DNA of 64,000 nucleotides from Thalassospira profundimaris. Its GTDB lineage: Bacteria > Pseudomonadota > Alphaproteobacteria > Rhodospirillales > Thalassospiraceae. The position numbers were made by a program, and so were the translations under genes. Below the pieces are notes generated by a model, which was not told the DNA's origin, ran no database searches, and was given only the letters and a program-made list of their open reading frames with translations. Below, piece after piece: positions 23,763 to 32,613 of the stretch. Numbering within the stretch: position 1 is the first letter of the stretch; every line of letters begins with the position of its first letter. The stretch covers positions 124,001 through 188,000 of the forward strand of contig NZ_JPWF01000004.1 in the NCBI RefSeq assembly GCF_003326675.1. Reading direction: 5' to 3'.

Positions 23763-26700
23763 TTGGAGCGGCAACGCCAATACATTCTGCGCGCCTTGGT
23801 GATTGCACTTGGCTATTTTCTGACCGGATATGCAGGCCTGCAACTGCCATTCTATGGCAGCAGTGTAACCCTTGTCTGGGCCCCGTCGGGTATCGCCATT
23901 GCCACCCTTATTGTCTGGGGATGGCATTATTTTCCCGCTGTTTTTATTGGTGCGCTGGCGGTTAACCTTGCCACTTCACCGTCCATTCTTGCCGCCTTTA
24001 TGATTGCGGCGGGCAATACGGCCGCGGCAGTTGGCCCCGCCCTGTTGATACGGCATTTCTGCGGAAATTACCCCTTTGGTCGCACCCGTGATCTACTGAT
24101 ATTTCTTGGCGTGGGGGCGGTGTGCAGCCCCGCACTTTCGGCCTTGGCAGGAACAACCACGCTTAGTCTTGTGGTGATTGGCAATTTTGCCAAATTTGTC
24201 GAAATCTGGCAGGGCTGGTTCCTGGGCGATCTGGTCGGGGCGCTGGTTGTCGGGCCGTTGGTCATGCGGCTGCTTAAATGGCGCATATCACGTCGCCCGC
24301 TCAATCAATATGGCGAGCTAGTCATCATTTGCCTTGCCACCATTGTCATATCCTCGACGGTGCAGACCACACCGCTGATTTCACGCCCCGAATTCCTGTT
24401 TATCTTTGTATCCCTGCCCTGTGTGATTTGGGGGGCCATCCGGTTTGGCCTTTTGGGCGCGGTTTTAATCAATGCGTTGATTGTTGCCAACATCATCGTG
24501 TTTGCCGCCCTTGGAAACAAAACATTCGGGGCAGCGGGCATCAATACCGGTTTGCGTGACCTTTATGGGTATGTGATCGCCATTTCCGTTGGCACGCTGT
24601 TTCTGGCCGGCGGCATGGAACGGATTGCCATTGTCACCACACGCGCACGTGACGGGCGGCTTTCAGACGAAGTCCACCGTATGCGCCGCACACTTTCCAT
24701 CGTTATTGGGATCATCGGGTTTGGCGTGTCGGGACTTGCCGCCTGGTACACCTATAGTCAGCTAGACGCCGCAAACCGGGTTTCAACCGAACAATACCGG
24801 CTGGCATTCGAGGCATCACTGCGCGAAGAACTGGGCCGGGCGACGGATGCGCTGGTTGCCGTCAAAACCCTGTTTGATGTGCATGGCAGTGTGTCGGCCA
24901 ATACATTTGATGCCATGATCGCCCCCTGGGTCAGCCGCCGCCCCGGTGTTGCCGCCCTTGAATGGGCCCCGTTTATTGAACGCCGGGCACGCGCCCTGAT
25001 CGAAGAAAACGCGCCCCTGCGCGGTGTTGAAAACTTCGTCATTCGCGAACTGGTCGATGGCAAATTTCGAACTGCGGCCCAGCGCGACAGTTACTTCCCG
25101 GTATTTTACGTTTTTCCGCGATCAGGTAACGAAGCCGCTGTCGGCTTTGACCTGTCAAGCGAACCAACCCGCAGACGTGCACTTGAAACCGCCCTTCACA
25201 CCGGCAATGTCACACTGACCGAACCGATCAAGCTGGTGCAGTCCAACTCCGCTGTTGTGACATCCCTTGCCTATCTGGGGGTTGAAAACCGCCGCAATCC
25301 CGGCGGACCACCGCTTGGTGTTGCCGTCGGAGTTCTGCGCCTGACGGACATGATCAGTCGCGCTGCCCGTGTTGCCCGCGTTCCACTTGATTTTGAAATT
25401 CATCTGGCAGACCTGAAATCGGAAAATGCCGACAAACTGATCTATTCGAACCGCATAGCCAGCTATGCCATCGAACATATCAAGTCGGAAATGGCGTCGC
25501 CCTTCAATCCGAATGTATCGAATTTCACCTTCGGTTATCGTGACTGGACCATTGTCCTGCATCCATCCCATGCCGGGTTTGCGTCGCTCAATTACTGGCA
25601 ACCTTGGGCGATCTTTGTCTTTGGCAGCATGGTCAGTACGTTGTTGCTGATTTACTTGCGCTCGCTTAACCGTACCGAAAAATATGTTGTCGAACTTGTC
25701 GCAAAGCGCACCAAGGAACTCGAAAACGCCAGCGAAGCCGCCGAACGGGCCATGAACCAGGCCCAACAGGCCGACCGGGCAAAGTCCGAATTCATCGCCC
25801 ATATGAGCCACGAATTCCGATCCCCGATGACCTCGATCCTTGGCTATACCCAGCTTGCCAGTGACAGTCTGGATAAAGACTTCTCGGTCGAGACATTGCG
25901 CAGTTATCTATCGACGATCCGCAGTGCCGGGCGTCATGTCCTGTCGCTGATCGGTGATGTTCTTGATATTTCCAAGATCGAAGCCGGGCGCCTGATCCTT
26001 GAAGAAGTGCCTTTCGACCTCCACCAGATTTGCGAAGAGGTCACGTCAATGATGCTGGTACCCGCACGTGCGCAGGACAACCAGCTTCATTTTGAAATCC
26101 CGCAAGACATGCCGCGCTGGGTGGTGGGTGATCCTGTCCGTTTCAAACAGGTCCTGACCAATCTTGTTTCCAACGCCATCAAATTCACCAAGTTTGGCAA
26201 TGTCAACGTCAGTGCAACACCAATCTCTGTCACCGACGACAATATGGCGTTTCGCATTTCTGTTCGCGATGAAGGCATCGGCATTCCCAAGGATAAGCTT
26301 GAAACCATCTTCGAAGCCTTTGCACAGGTCGATACTTCGATCTCGCGGCGCTATGGCGGCACCGGACTTGGCCTTGCGATCTGTCAGCGCATGGTTCAAA
26401 CCATGGGCGGCCTCATTCAGGTTGAAAGTATTCCCGGCAAAGGCAGCACATTCTGGTTCGAACTGACCTTGCCGCGCAGCTCTGAACAAGCCGCAACCGA
26501 ACTTAATCAAGCCGATGCAAGTGACATGGCGGAAGACAGGCAGGATAAGGAACGCGTGGTTGGCTGGAACCTGTTGCTGGTCGAAGATATTGAAATCAAC
26601 CGCATCCTTGCGCAGAAACTTCTTGAACAGCAGGGCCATACAATCACCCCTGCCGCCAATGGTCAGGATGCGCTTGATATCCTGTCGGCACAGGATTTCG

Positions 26701-26975
26701 ACGCGGTTCTGATGGATGTTCATATGCCGGTTCTCGACGGGATCGAAGCCACCCGGCAAATCCGTGCCCTTGATGATCCGATCAAGGCGACCATGCCGGT
26801 TCTTGCCCTGACGGCCGATATTTCCAACGACAATCTGGCGGCATTCAAGGATGCCGGTTTTGATGCCCATTGCACCAAACCCCTTGATATCCGAGCGATC
26901 AATAATGAACTGTCAAAACTGAATGCCAGAATGCTTTCCGCCCGCCTTGAAGCACTGTCCAAGACGGGCGGATAA
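23763..26975 (+). CDS. hybrid sensor histidine kinase, MASE1-CHASE-HisKA-HATPase-REC
   Basis: 1070 residues from TTG at 23763, with GGGAAAGGG upstream. Domains in order: MASE1 membrane sensor with 8 or so spans (ALGYFLTGYAGLQLPF, APSGIAIATLIVWGW; residues ~8-290), a further span near 305-325, an extracytoplasmic CHASE domain (~335-590), a span near 605-628, a coiled coil, HisKA (FIAHMSHEFRSPMTSILGY, His683), HATPase (NLVSNAIKFTKFG, DEGIGIPKDK, GGTGLGLAIC) and a C-terminal receiver with Asp985 (LMDVHMP). Phosphotransfer within the protein is likely, but no Hpt domain or partner is adjacent. The ligand is unknown; CHASE domains bind small molecules outside the cell. Confidence 0.9.
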   Translation: MERQRQYILRALVIALGYFLTGYAGLQLPFYGSSVTLVWAPSGIAIATLIVWGWHYFPAVFIGALAVNLATSPSILAAFMIAAGNTAAAVGPALLIRHFCGNYPFGRTRDLLIFLGVGAVCSPALSALAGTTTLSLVVIGNFAKFVEIWQGWFLGDLVGALVVGPLVMRLLKWRISRRPLNQYGELVIICLATIVISSTVQTTPLISRPEFLFIFVSLPCVIWGAIRFGLLGAVLINALIVANIIVFAALGNKTFGAAGINTGLRDLYGYVIAISVGTLFLAGGMERIAIVTTRARDGRLSDEVHRMRRTLSIVIGIIGFGVSGLAAWYTYSQLDAANRVSTEQYRLAFEASLREELGRATDALVAVKTLFDVHGSVSANTFDAMIAPWVSRRPGVAALEWAPFIERRARALIEENAPLRGVENFVIRELVDGKFRTAAQRDSYFPVFYVFPRSGNEAAVGFDLSSEPTRRRALETALHTGNVTLTEPIKLVQSNSAVVTSLAYLGVENRRNPGGPPLGVAVGVLRLTDMISRAARVARVPLDFEIHLADLKSENADKLIYSNRIASYAIEHIKSEMASPFNPNVSNFTFGYRDWTIVLHPSHAGFASLNYWQPWAIFVFGSMVSTLLLIYLRSLNRTEKYVVELVAKRTKELENASEAAERAMNQAQQADRAKSEFIAHMSHEFRSPMTSILGYTQLASDSLDKDFSVETLRSYLSTIRSAGRHVLSLIGDVLDISKIEAGRLILEEVPFDLHQICEEVTSMMLVPARAQDNQLHFEIPQDMPRWVVGDPVRFKQVLTNLVSNAIKFTKFGNVNVSATPISVTDDNMAFRISVRDEGIGIPKDKLETIFEAFAQVDTSISRRYGGTGLGLAICQRMVQTMGGLIQVESIPGKGSTFWFELTLPRSSEQAATELNQADASDMAEDRQDKERVVGWNLLLVEDIEINRILAQKLLEQQGHTITPAANGQDALDILSAQDFDAVLMDVHMPVLDGIEATRQIRALDDPIKATMPVLALTADISNDNLAAFKDAGFDAHCTKPLDIRAINNELSKLNARMLSARLEALSKTGG

Positions 26976-27005
26976 CCAAAGCATATTCAGCGTGATTGAA
27001 GGAAT

Positions 27006-27818
27006 TTAGCGTTTCAGTCCGATAATCTCGCAAAGTTCGTTGGCGACATGCGCCCCGGCCGACAGGATCGGTCCGCCTTCTTCAAGCACATTGGGGATCG
27101 CAAGGTAATCATTGGTCCAGCCGCCTGCTTCACGGGTCAAAAGAATCCCCGCCATGCAGTCCCACGGATTGATGTGCGGCTCGTAATAGCCGATCAACCG
27201 CCCGGCCGATGCATATGCCATCATCAGGGCGCATGATCCGTTGCGGATAAACATCCCCTCGCGATCCAGAAGACCGCCGATGACCGGCGTGATCGTGTCG
27301 CTTTTCACCCGATGCGACATGCCAATTCCCATCACACCTTCGCCGACCGATGCAACATCCGTGGTTTTGATCGGTTCGCCATTGACCGACGCACCTTTGC
27401 CCGCCTGTGCGGCAAACAGTTCCTTGCCGCACGGGTGATAGATCAGGCCAATGACGACTTCATTGCCGACCATCAGGGCAACCGAAATGCACCATGTCGG
27501 CATCTGGTTGACGAAACACGCCGTGCCATCAATCGGATCAATCACCCAAAGGCATTCGTTTGCACCCTTTTCGATGCCCATTTCTTCACCAAGGAAACCG
27601 TCCTCGGGAAAAGCATCGCGGATACGATCGCGAATGATTGCCTCGACATTTTTGTCGGCGATGCTGACCATATCAAGGGGGTTGTCCTTGATCTCGATCT
27701 TAAGATCGCCTGCCGTCCCATCGTAATAGGCCATCGCCCGTTCACCGGCATCGCGGATGACATCACGGGCATAGTCAAAGCGGGCATCAATATCGATATT
27801 GGTGTTTGCTGTAGTCAC
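27006..27818 (-). CDS. inositol-monophosphatase-family sugar phosphatase
   Basis: 270 residues from a GTG at 27818 (AGGGATACC upstream). Mg2+-dependent phosphatase motifs are present: GEEMG, WVIDPIDGTACFVNQMP (family D.DGT) and INPWDCMAGILLTREAGG. It lies 30 nt after the ABC ATPase and probably shares its transcript. Family members hydrolyse inositol phosphate, histidinol phosphate, fructose 1,6-bisphosphate or similar. Its place at the end of a transporter operon with an AfuA-like binding protein suggests it removes phosphate from an imported phosphorylated sugar or polyol. That link is inferred. Confidence 0.85.
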   Translation of the reverse strand: MTTANTNIDIDARFDYARDVIRDAGERAMAYYDGTAGDLKIEIKDNPLDMVSIADKNVEAIIRDRIRDAFPEDGFLGEEMGIEKGANECLWVIDPIDGTACFVNQMPTWCISVALMVGNEVVIGLIYHPCGKELFAAQAGKGASVNGEPIKTTDVASVGEGVMGIGMSHRVKSDTITPVIGGLLDREGMFIRNGSCALMMAYASAGRLIGYYEPHINPWDCMAGILLTREAGGWTNDYLAIPNVLEEGGPILSAGAHVANELCEIIGLKR

Positions 27819-27848
27819 GGTATCCCTACCTTTTTTCTGTCTTTTTGA

Positions 27849-28937
27849 TCATTGATCGATGGCAACAACGGCAAGTCCGCGATCCGCAAAACCAAGCCGG
27901 ACTTCGTCACCAATTGCCCTTGGTGCATCTATATGCCCGTCGATCACAAACAGTTCGCCAAGCTCTGATGCGATGGAGTACTGCATGTGATTACCAAGAT
28001 ATGCAGCATGAAGAATGTGACCTTTTAACGAAGACTGATCGCTGGCAGTTTCGCCCTGTACCAAGCGGATCGCATCGGGGCGTACTGCCACCTGCACCGG
28101 ACCGGGCGATTGCCCGCGATGTTGCAAGTTCACATTCAGGCCGCCGATATCAATGCGCGCCATGTCCCCGTCTATCCCGATAACTGTGCCATCAACCAGA
28201 TTTGCATCCCCAATAAAGTCGGCAATAAAGGCCGATGCCGGTTTTTCATAAAGCTCGCGCGGGGTGCCCTGCTGGGCAATCACGGCGCGGTTCATCACAA
28301 TGATCCGGTCAGAAACCGCAAGGGCCTCTTCCTGATCATGGGTGACATAGACCGCGGTCAAGCCAAGCTTTTGCTGCAATTCGCGGATTTCGGTTCTGAC
28401 CTGACGGCGCAATTTGGCATCAAGGTTTGAAAGCGGCTCGTCCAGCAACAGGACTTCGGGTTCCAGAACAAGCGCGCGCGCCACGGCAACACGTTGCTGC
28501 TGCCCGCCCGAAAGTTCGGATGGCAAACGCGGGCCATATCCCTCCAGCCCGACCAGACGCAAACCTTCTTCGGCCTTTTCGCGGGCTTCGTGTTTGGCAA
28601 CGCCGGTAACCGTCAGGCCATAGGCAACGTTTTCAAGCACGGTCATATGCGGGAACAGTGCATAGGACTGAAACACCATGCTGACATCGCGATCGGTCGC
28701 CGGCAGTTGGGTAACGTCCTTGCCCCCGATCAGGATTTTGCCCCTGGTCGCGTGCTCAAGGCCCGCAATCATGCGCAAGGTCGTGGTCTTGCCACAGCCG
28801 CTTGGCCCCAAAAGCGTGACCAGCTCGCCGGGCTGAATGGTAAAGGAGACATTGTCAATCGCGGTCACTGCCCCCTTGCCATAGGTCTTGGTGACATTGT
28901 CAAACACGACCGAACCTGCACGTGTTTTAAGTTTCAT
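27849..28937 (-). CDS. ABC transporter ATP-binding protein (FbpC/AfuC-like)
   Basis: 362 residues. Walker A GPSGCGKTT, Q-loop MVFQSYALFPHMTV, signature LSGGQQQRVAVARAL, Walker B VLLLDEPLSNLD and switch His in YVTHDQEEALAVSD are all intact. A C-terminal TOBE domain (residues ~240-350) follows. This is the AfuC/PotA/MalK import class. The start overlaps the permease stop (ATGA). It powers the two-domain permease encoded just upstream. Confidence 0.93.
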   Translation of the reverse strand: MKLKTRAGSVVFDNVTKTYGKGAVTAIDNVSFTIQPGELVTLLGPSGCGKTTTLRMIAGLEHATRGKILIGGKDVTQLPATDRDVSMVFQSYALFPHMTVLENVAYGLTVTGVAKHEAREKAEEGLRLVGLEGYGPRLPSELSGGQQQRVAVARALVLEPEVLLLDEPLSNLDAKLRRQVRTEIRELQQKLGLTAVYVTHDQEEALAVSDRIIVMNRAVIAQQGTPRELYEKPASAFIADFIGDANLVDGTVIGIDGDMARIDIGGLNVNLQHRGQSPGPVQVAVRPDAIRLVQGETASDQSSLKGHILHAAYLGNHMQYSIASELGELFVIDGHIDAPRAIGDEVRLGFADRGLAVVAIDQ

Positions 28938-31156
28938 GAGTGCTTCTCTTTCAGATTTTCTGTGCCGGTAGGACGGGTGTTTTCAACGCGGTCTTCACGG
29001 CGCAACCGCCGTTTGCCAATCGCGCCCTGCACCACCATGATCGCCGTCAACATCACCAGAATAAGGACACAGCAATAGGCAATCGCCACGCCATAGCGTC
29101 CGTTTTCGACAAGTCCGATGATATAGGATGTCGCCATATTGTGATCCGCACTGACCAGGAAGATCACCGCGCTGACCGACGTAATGGCGCGCACAAAGCT
29201 GTAAACAAGGGCCGCAACAATCGCCGGACGAAGCAGTGGCAAGATCACCCGGCGGAATGTCGTAAAGCTGTTGGCCCCAAGCGTCAGGGATGCTTCATCA
29301 AGACTGCGGTCAAGCTGGCTCATCGCGGCGATCCCGCCGCGCACGCCCACGGGCATATTGCGGAAGATAAAGCAGATCACCAGAATGACACCCGTGCCGG
29401 TCAATTCGAACGGTGGCACGTTAAAGGCCAGAATGTAGCTGACACCGATCACCGTGCCGGGAATGGCAAAGCTTAACATCGTGCCAAATTCAAAGGCACT
29501 TTTGCCCCGGAAATTCTGACGCACCAGCAGATAGGCCGTGGTCAAACCCACCGCCGCGGTCAGCGGGGCGGAAATCGCCGAGATATTAAGCGTCGTCCAG
29601 AAACTGTCCCAGGCGGCCCCGGCCCAGACGATGCCATGATCGCTCCAGCCAATGCCGAACGCATCGACATAATTGTCGAGTGTCAGGGTGTTATCAAAGC
29701 CCCAGCGTTTGACAAAACTGCCATAGAAAATCATGCCATAGACAACCACCGTGAAAATGCCCCACGGAATGGCCGTGCCATAAACAACCCGGCGCAATCC
29801 GGGATTAAGCCCGACATGCGCGCCACTATCGGCTTTGCCCGACACCGTCGCATAGGATTTCCGACCCAGCCAGAAACGCTGTGCGGCAAAGGCCGACAGG
29901 GTAAAGAACAACAGAACAAGTGCCAGAACCGCCGCCCGCCCGGCATCATTTTGCGCACCGACAATCGCAAAGAAGATCTCGGTCGACAGGACCTCGTAAT
30001 TGCCGCCCAGAACCATCGGGTTGCCGAAATCCGCCATGCTTTCGATAAAGGACAGCAAGAACGCATTGGCCAACCCCGGCCGCATCAGCGGAAGCGACAC
30101 CAGCATAAAGGTTTTCCACCGCCCGGCGCGCAAGGTTTGCGACGCTTCTTCCATCGACGGGCTGACGCCTTCGACAACACCGATCAACACCAGAAAAGAA
30201 ATCGGGGTGAAGGACAGGGTTTGTGCCAGCCAAATTCCAGGGAGGCCATAAAGCCAACGCCCTGCCTCCACCCCGAGGAGATCAGAGACAAACTGCGTAA
30301 CAGCGCCCGATCTGCCAAAAAGAAGGATAAGTGCCAATCCGATAACGAATGGCGGTGTGATGATCGGAAGAATGGTCAGAACCCGCAGGGATTTCTTGTA
30401 TCGGAACCCGGTGCGGGTCACGACCAGCGCAAAGGCAAGGCCCAGCAAGGTCGTCGAAATCGCCGTCATGATGGCAAGAAACGCCGTATTCCAGGCAACC
30501 CCGCAAACGCCCCCGGCAAAACAGCCCAGCCCCCAGACACTGCCATCAAGGAAATTGCGGGCAAATGCCGCCCCCGAAAGTGTTCCGTCATAATCAACAA
30601 AGGCGCCGGTCAGAATGCGGGCAACCGGGAAGAATACAAACAGCGCCACAAGCGCGATCACAGTACCAATCGCCGATGTCACAAAGACATCACCGCGCAT
30701 CGCCCCCGCTGCGGCAAGGCCGGTGCATAAAATCACCAGATAGCTTGCCGCCACCAGAAGCGCACCATAACCAAGCCCGTATTGGTGGACATCAAGCGGC
30801 CCGAACAGAGCTTCGAGCCAACCGGCACTCCATCCCGATATACCGATGGCAAAGCCCTGCCCGACCAGCCAGATCAGACCACCAAGGCCACTGATGATCA
30901 GGATTTGGGCGTATTTCGGATGTCCGCGCCCCTGTCTGGCCAACAATAATGGCCCGGCAAGGAAAAGCCCCACAGGCAAAAGCCAGAATTTTTCAAGTAA
31001 TGTGCCCTGAAGGATCGCAGGGGCGTAATCGACATAAGTGGGATAGCCGTCAAACAACCATTCCAGTGTCCAAAAGCCGTATTCCTGCTGATACCAGGGT
31101 AATATGACAAATCCGATCCAGCCGACAGCCAGCCAGAACCAAAGCATTCGGTTCAC
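28934..31156 (-). CDS. ABC transporter permease, fused two-domain (FbpB/AfuB-like)
   Basis: I chose GTG 31156, which has GGAG 7 nt upstream; a TTG one codon before and an ATG at 31147 are alternatives. 740 residues with two permease modules in one chain, each with an EAA-type loop: EEASQTLRAGRWKTFMLVSLP in the first and DEASLTLGANSFTTFRRVILP in the second. About 16 spans are visible, including extra N-terminal spans (FWLAVGWIGFVILPW, VGLFLAGPLLL, YLVILCTGLAAAG) before the first module. This is the Fe3+/phosphosugar-type fused permease, a bit longer than FbpB. The two-in-one layout means one polypeptide forms the channel. Confidence 0.92.
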   Translation of the reverse strand: MNRMLWFWLAVGWIGFVILPWYQQEYGFWTLEWLFDGYPTYVDYAPAILQGTLLEKFWLLPVGLFLAGPLLLARQGRGHPKYAQILIISGLGGLIWLVGQGFAIGISGWSAGWLEALFGPLDVHQYGLGYGALLVAASYLVILCTGLAAAGAMRGDVFVTSAIGTVIALVALFVFFPVARILTGAFVDYDGTLSGAAFARNFLDGSVWGLGCFAGGVCGVAWNTAFLAIMTAISTTLLGLAFALVVTRTGFRYKKSLRVLTILPIITPPFVIGLALILLFGRSGAVTQFVSDLLGVEAGRWLYGLPGIWLAQTLSFTPISFLVLIGVVEGVSPSMEEASQTLRAGRWKTFMLVSLPLMRPGLANAFLLSFIESMADFGNPMVLGGNYEVLSTEIFFAIVGAQNDAGRAAVLALVLLFFTLSAFAAQRFWLGRKSYATVSGKADSGAHVGLNPGLRRVVYGTAIPWGIFTVVVYGMIFYGSFVKRWGFDNTLTLDNYVDAFGIGWSDHGIVWAGAAWDSFWTTLNISAISAPLTAAVGLTTAYLLVRQNFRGKSAFEFGTMLSFAIPGTVIGVSYILAFNVPPFELTGTGVILVICFIFRNMPVGVRGGIAAMSQLDRSLDEASLTLGANSFTTFRRVILPLLRPAIVAALVYSFVRAITSVSAVIFLVSADHNMATSYIIGLVENGRYGVAIAYCCVLILVMLTAIMVVQGAIGKRRLRREDRVENTRPTGTENLKEKHS

Positions 31157-31190
31157 CAAATTTCTCCCGCGTGCGGAAATTCAAGTATGG

Positions 31191-31221
31191 CAGTCCCGCC
31201 CGCACCAAACAGACGGGACTG
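31191..31221 (-). repeat. intercistronic hairpin between binding-protein and permease genes
   Basis: CAGTCCCG (31191-31198) and CGGGACTG (31214-31221) are perfect inverted arms with no T-run after them. The position, right after the solute-binding gene, fits an mRNA 3'-end stabiliser that lets the binding protein exceed the permease. Confidence 0.6.
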
Positions 31222-31258
31222 TCCTGATATTCAGGAGATGAAAAAGTGACAGGGCCGC

Positions 31259-32293
31259 TTATTGCGGCGCATTTTTCACTTCGTTATCCCAGCGCGACAG
31301 AAGCGCACGACGGGTTTCCGCATCCCCATATTTGGCGAAGTCGTAATCGATCAGTTTCAGGTCCTGAAGACGCGGCGCCCCATCAGGAACCCGCGACTTG
31401 GTATTGGACGGCACCTGATAGCTGTGGGCGTCTTCGGCAATCGACTGGAAACGCGGGTTAAGGGCGAATTCGGCCCAGATTTTAGCGTTATCAAGGTTAC
31501 GGGCACCTTTGATGATGCTCATGGAGCCGACCTCGTAACCCGTACCTTCGCACGGTGACACCACCGTGACATTCGCACCCTGTTTGATCTGGGCGATCAT
31601 GTCATGCATGAAGGTGATACCGATGGTGGTCTCACCAACCGCCGCTGCCTTGATCGGGGCGGAACCGGATTTGGTGTACTGGTTGACGTTCTTGTGCATG
31701 GCTTTGAGAAGGTCAAACGCCTCTTCTTCGCCAAACAGCTGAACAAAGGTTGCCAGCGTCGTATAGGACGTGCCCGATGAATTCGGGTTGGCGATCTGAA
31801 TTTCGCCCTTGTAAACAGGGTCGGCCAGATCCTTCCAGCATTTCGGCGCCGGAAGACCTTTTTCCTTCAGAAGATCATTGTTATAGCCAATGCCAAGCGC
31901 GCCGGCATAAATGCCAACCGTGCGACCGCCCGCATTTTTGTGCTGACGCACGGCCCAATCCTGCAAGTCCCCCATCTGCGGCGAGGTATAGGGTTCGGTC
32001 AACCCTTCGGCAGCGGCCTGAAGATGCGGATCACCGGTGCCGCCCCACCAGATATCAAGTTTCGGATTGGCGCCCTCGGCGCGGACCTGGGCATAGGCCT
32101 CGCCCGAGCTTTTGCGAACCATCGACACATCAATGTCGTGTTCAAGCTCGAACGCGTTTTCCATCATCTCGCACCATTCATTATCGGCCGAGCAAAGTAC
32201 ATTCAAACGGCCCGCTGCATTGGCAGGCATCGCCATGGTAACAGCCAGTCCGGCAACGGCCACACCAGCAAAAAGTGCATTTTTAAACGTCAT
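31259..32293 (-). CDS. ABC transporter solute-binding protein (AfuA/FbpA-like)
   Basis: Start at 32293 (MTFKNALFAGVAVAGLAVTM) has GGAGGAA upstream and opens a signal peptide cleaved after PANA; a longer frame to 32341 crosses the operator. The mature part begins AGRLNVLCSADNEWCEMMEN and has DIWWGGTGDPHLQAA, IGYNNDLLKEKGLP and ANPNSSGTSYTTLATFV. It belongs to the Fe3+-type binding-protein family but lacks an obvious pair of Tyr ligands of FbpA, and the SADNEWCE start resembles AfuA-type proteins, some of which bind hexose phosphates. Two Cys near residues 31 and 38 may form a disulfide. Ligand remains inferred. Confidence 0.88.
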   Translation of the reverse strand: MTFKNALFAGVAVAGLAVTMAMPANAAGRLNVLCSADNEWCEMMENAFELEHDIDVSMVRKSSGEAYAQVRAEGANPKLDIWWGGTGDPHLQAAAEGLTEPYTSPQMGDLQDWAVRQHKNAGGRTVGIYAGALGIGYNNDLLKEKGLPAPKCWKDLADPVYKGEIQIANPNSSGTSYTTLATFVQLFGEEEAFDLLKAMHKNVNQYTKSGSAPIKAAAVGETTIGITFMHDMIAQIKQGANVTVVSPCEGTGYEVGSMSIIKGARNLDNAKIWAEFALNPRFQSIAEDAHSYQVPSNTKSRVPDGAPRLQDLKLIDYDFAKYGDAETRRALLSRWDNEVKNAPQ

Positions 32294-32324
32294 TTGGGTT
32301 TCCTCCCGTTTGCATTTCGTTGAA

Positions 32325-32338
32325 TGCACACGTGTGCA
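32325..32338. promoter_or_regulatory. operator O1, perfect palindrome upstream of the AfuA-like gene
   Basis: TGCACACGTGTGCA is a perfect 14-bp palindrome 31 nt before the start codon at 32293. Its position fits repression at or just after the promoter. The same motif recurs at 32536 and 33778. Confidence 0.8.
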
Positions 32339-32535
32339 CAACGAATTCGTGCATCACATGTTGGAATGATTGAACCACAGATTGGAAAAAATGACAAAAA
32401 AATTCTATTTCCTAGAATGAATGTTCTGCGGAATACGATCAACTATTTAAAATAAAAAGAAATATTTTAGAACTCGCACACCAAAACCTCCTGCTGCCCA
32501 CATCACCAGTCACGCGGAAATTCCGACGAACATGA

Positions 32536-32549
32536 TGCACACGTGCGCA
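32536..32549. promoter_or_regulatory. operator O2, upstream of the AfuA-like gene
   Basis: TGCACACGTGCGCA differs from O1 by one base. Centre-to-centre distance to O1 is 211 bp, close to 20 helical turns at 10.5 bp. It lies 64 bp past the end of the LacI gene. The phase suits a repression loop. Confidence 0.75.
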
Positions 32550-32613
32550 CAAACCCGCCGGTTTTACAGCGAGTCACATCAGATCATCTTGGATTTTCTG
32601 AAAAAAGGATGCC

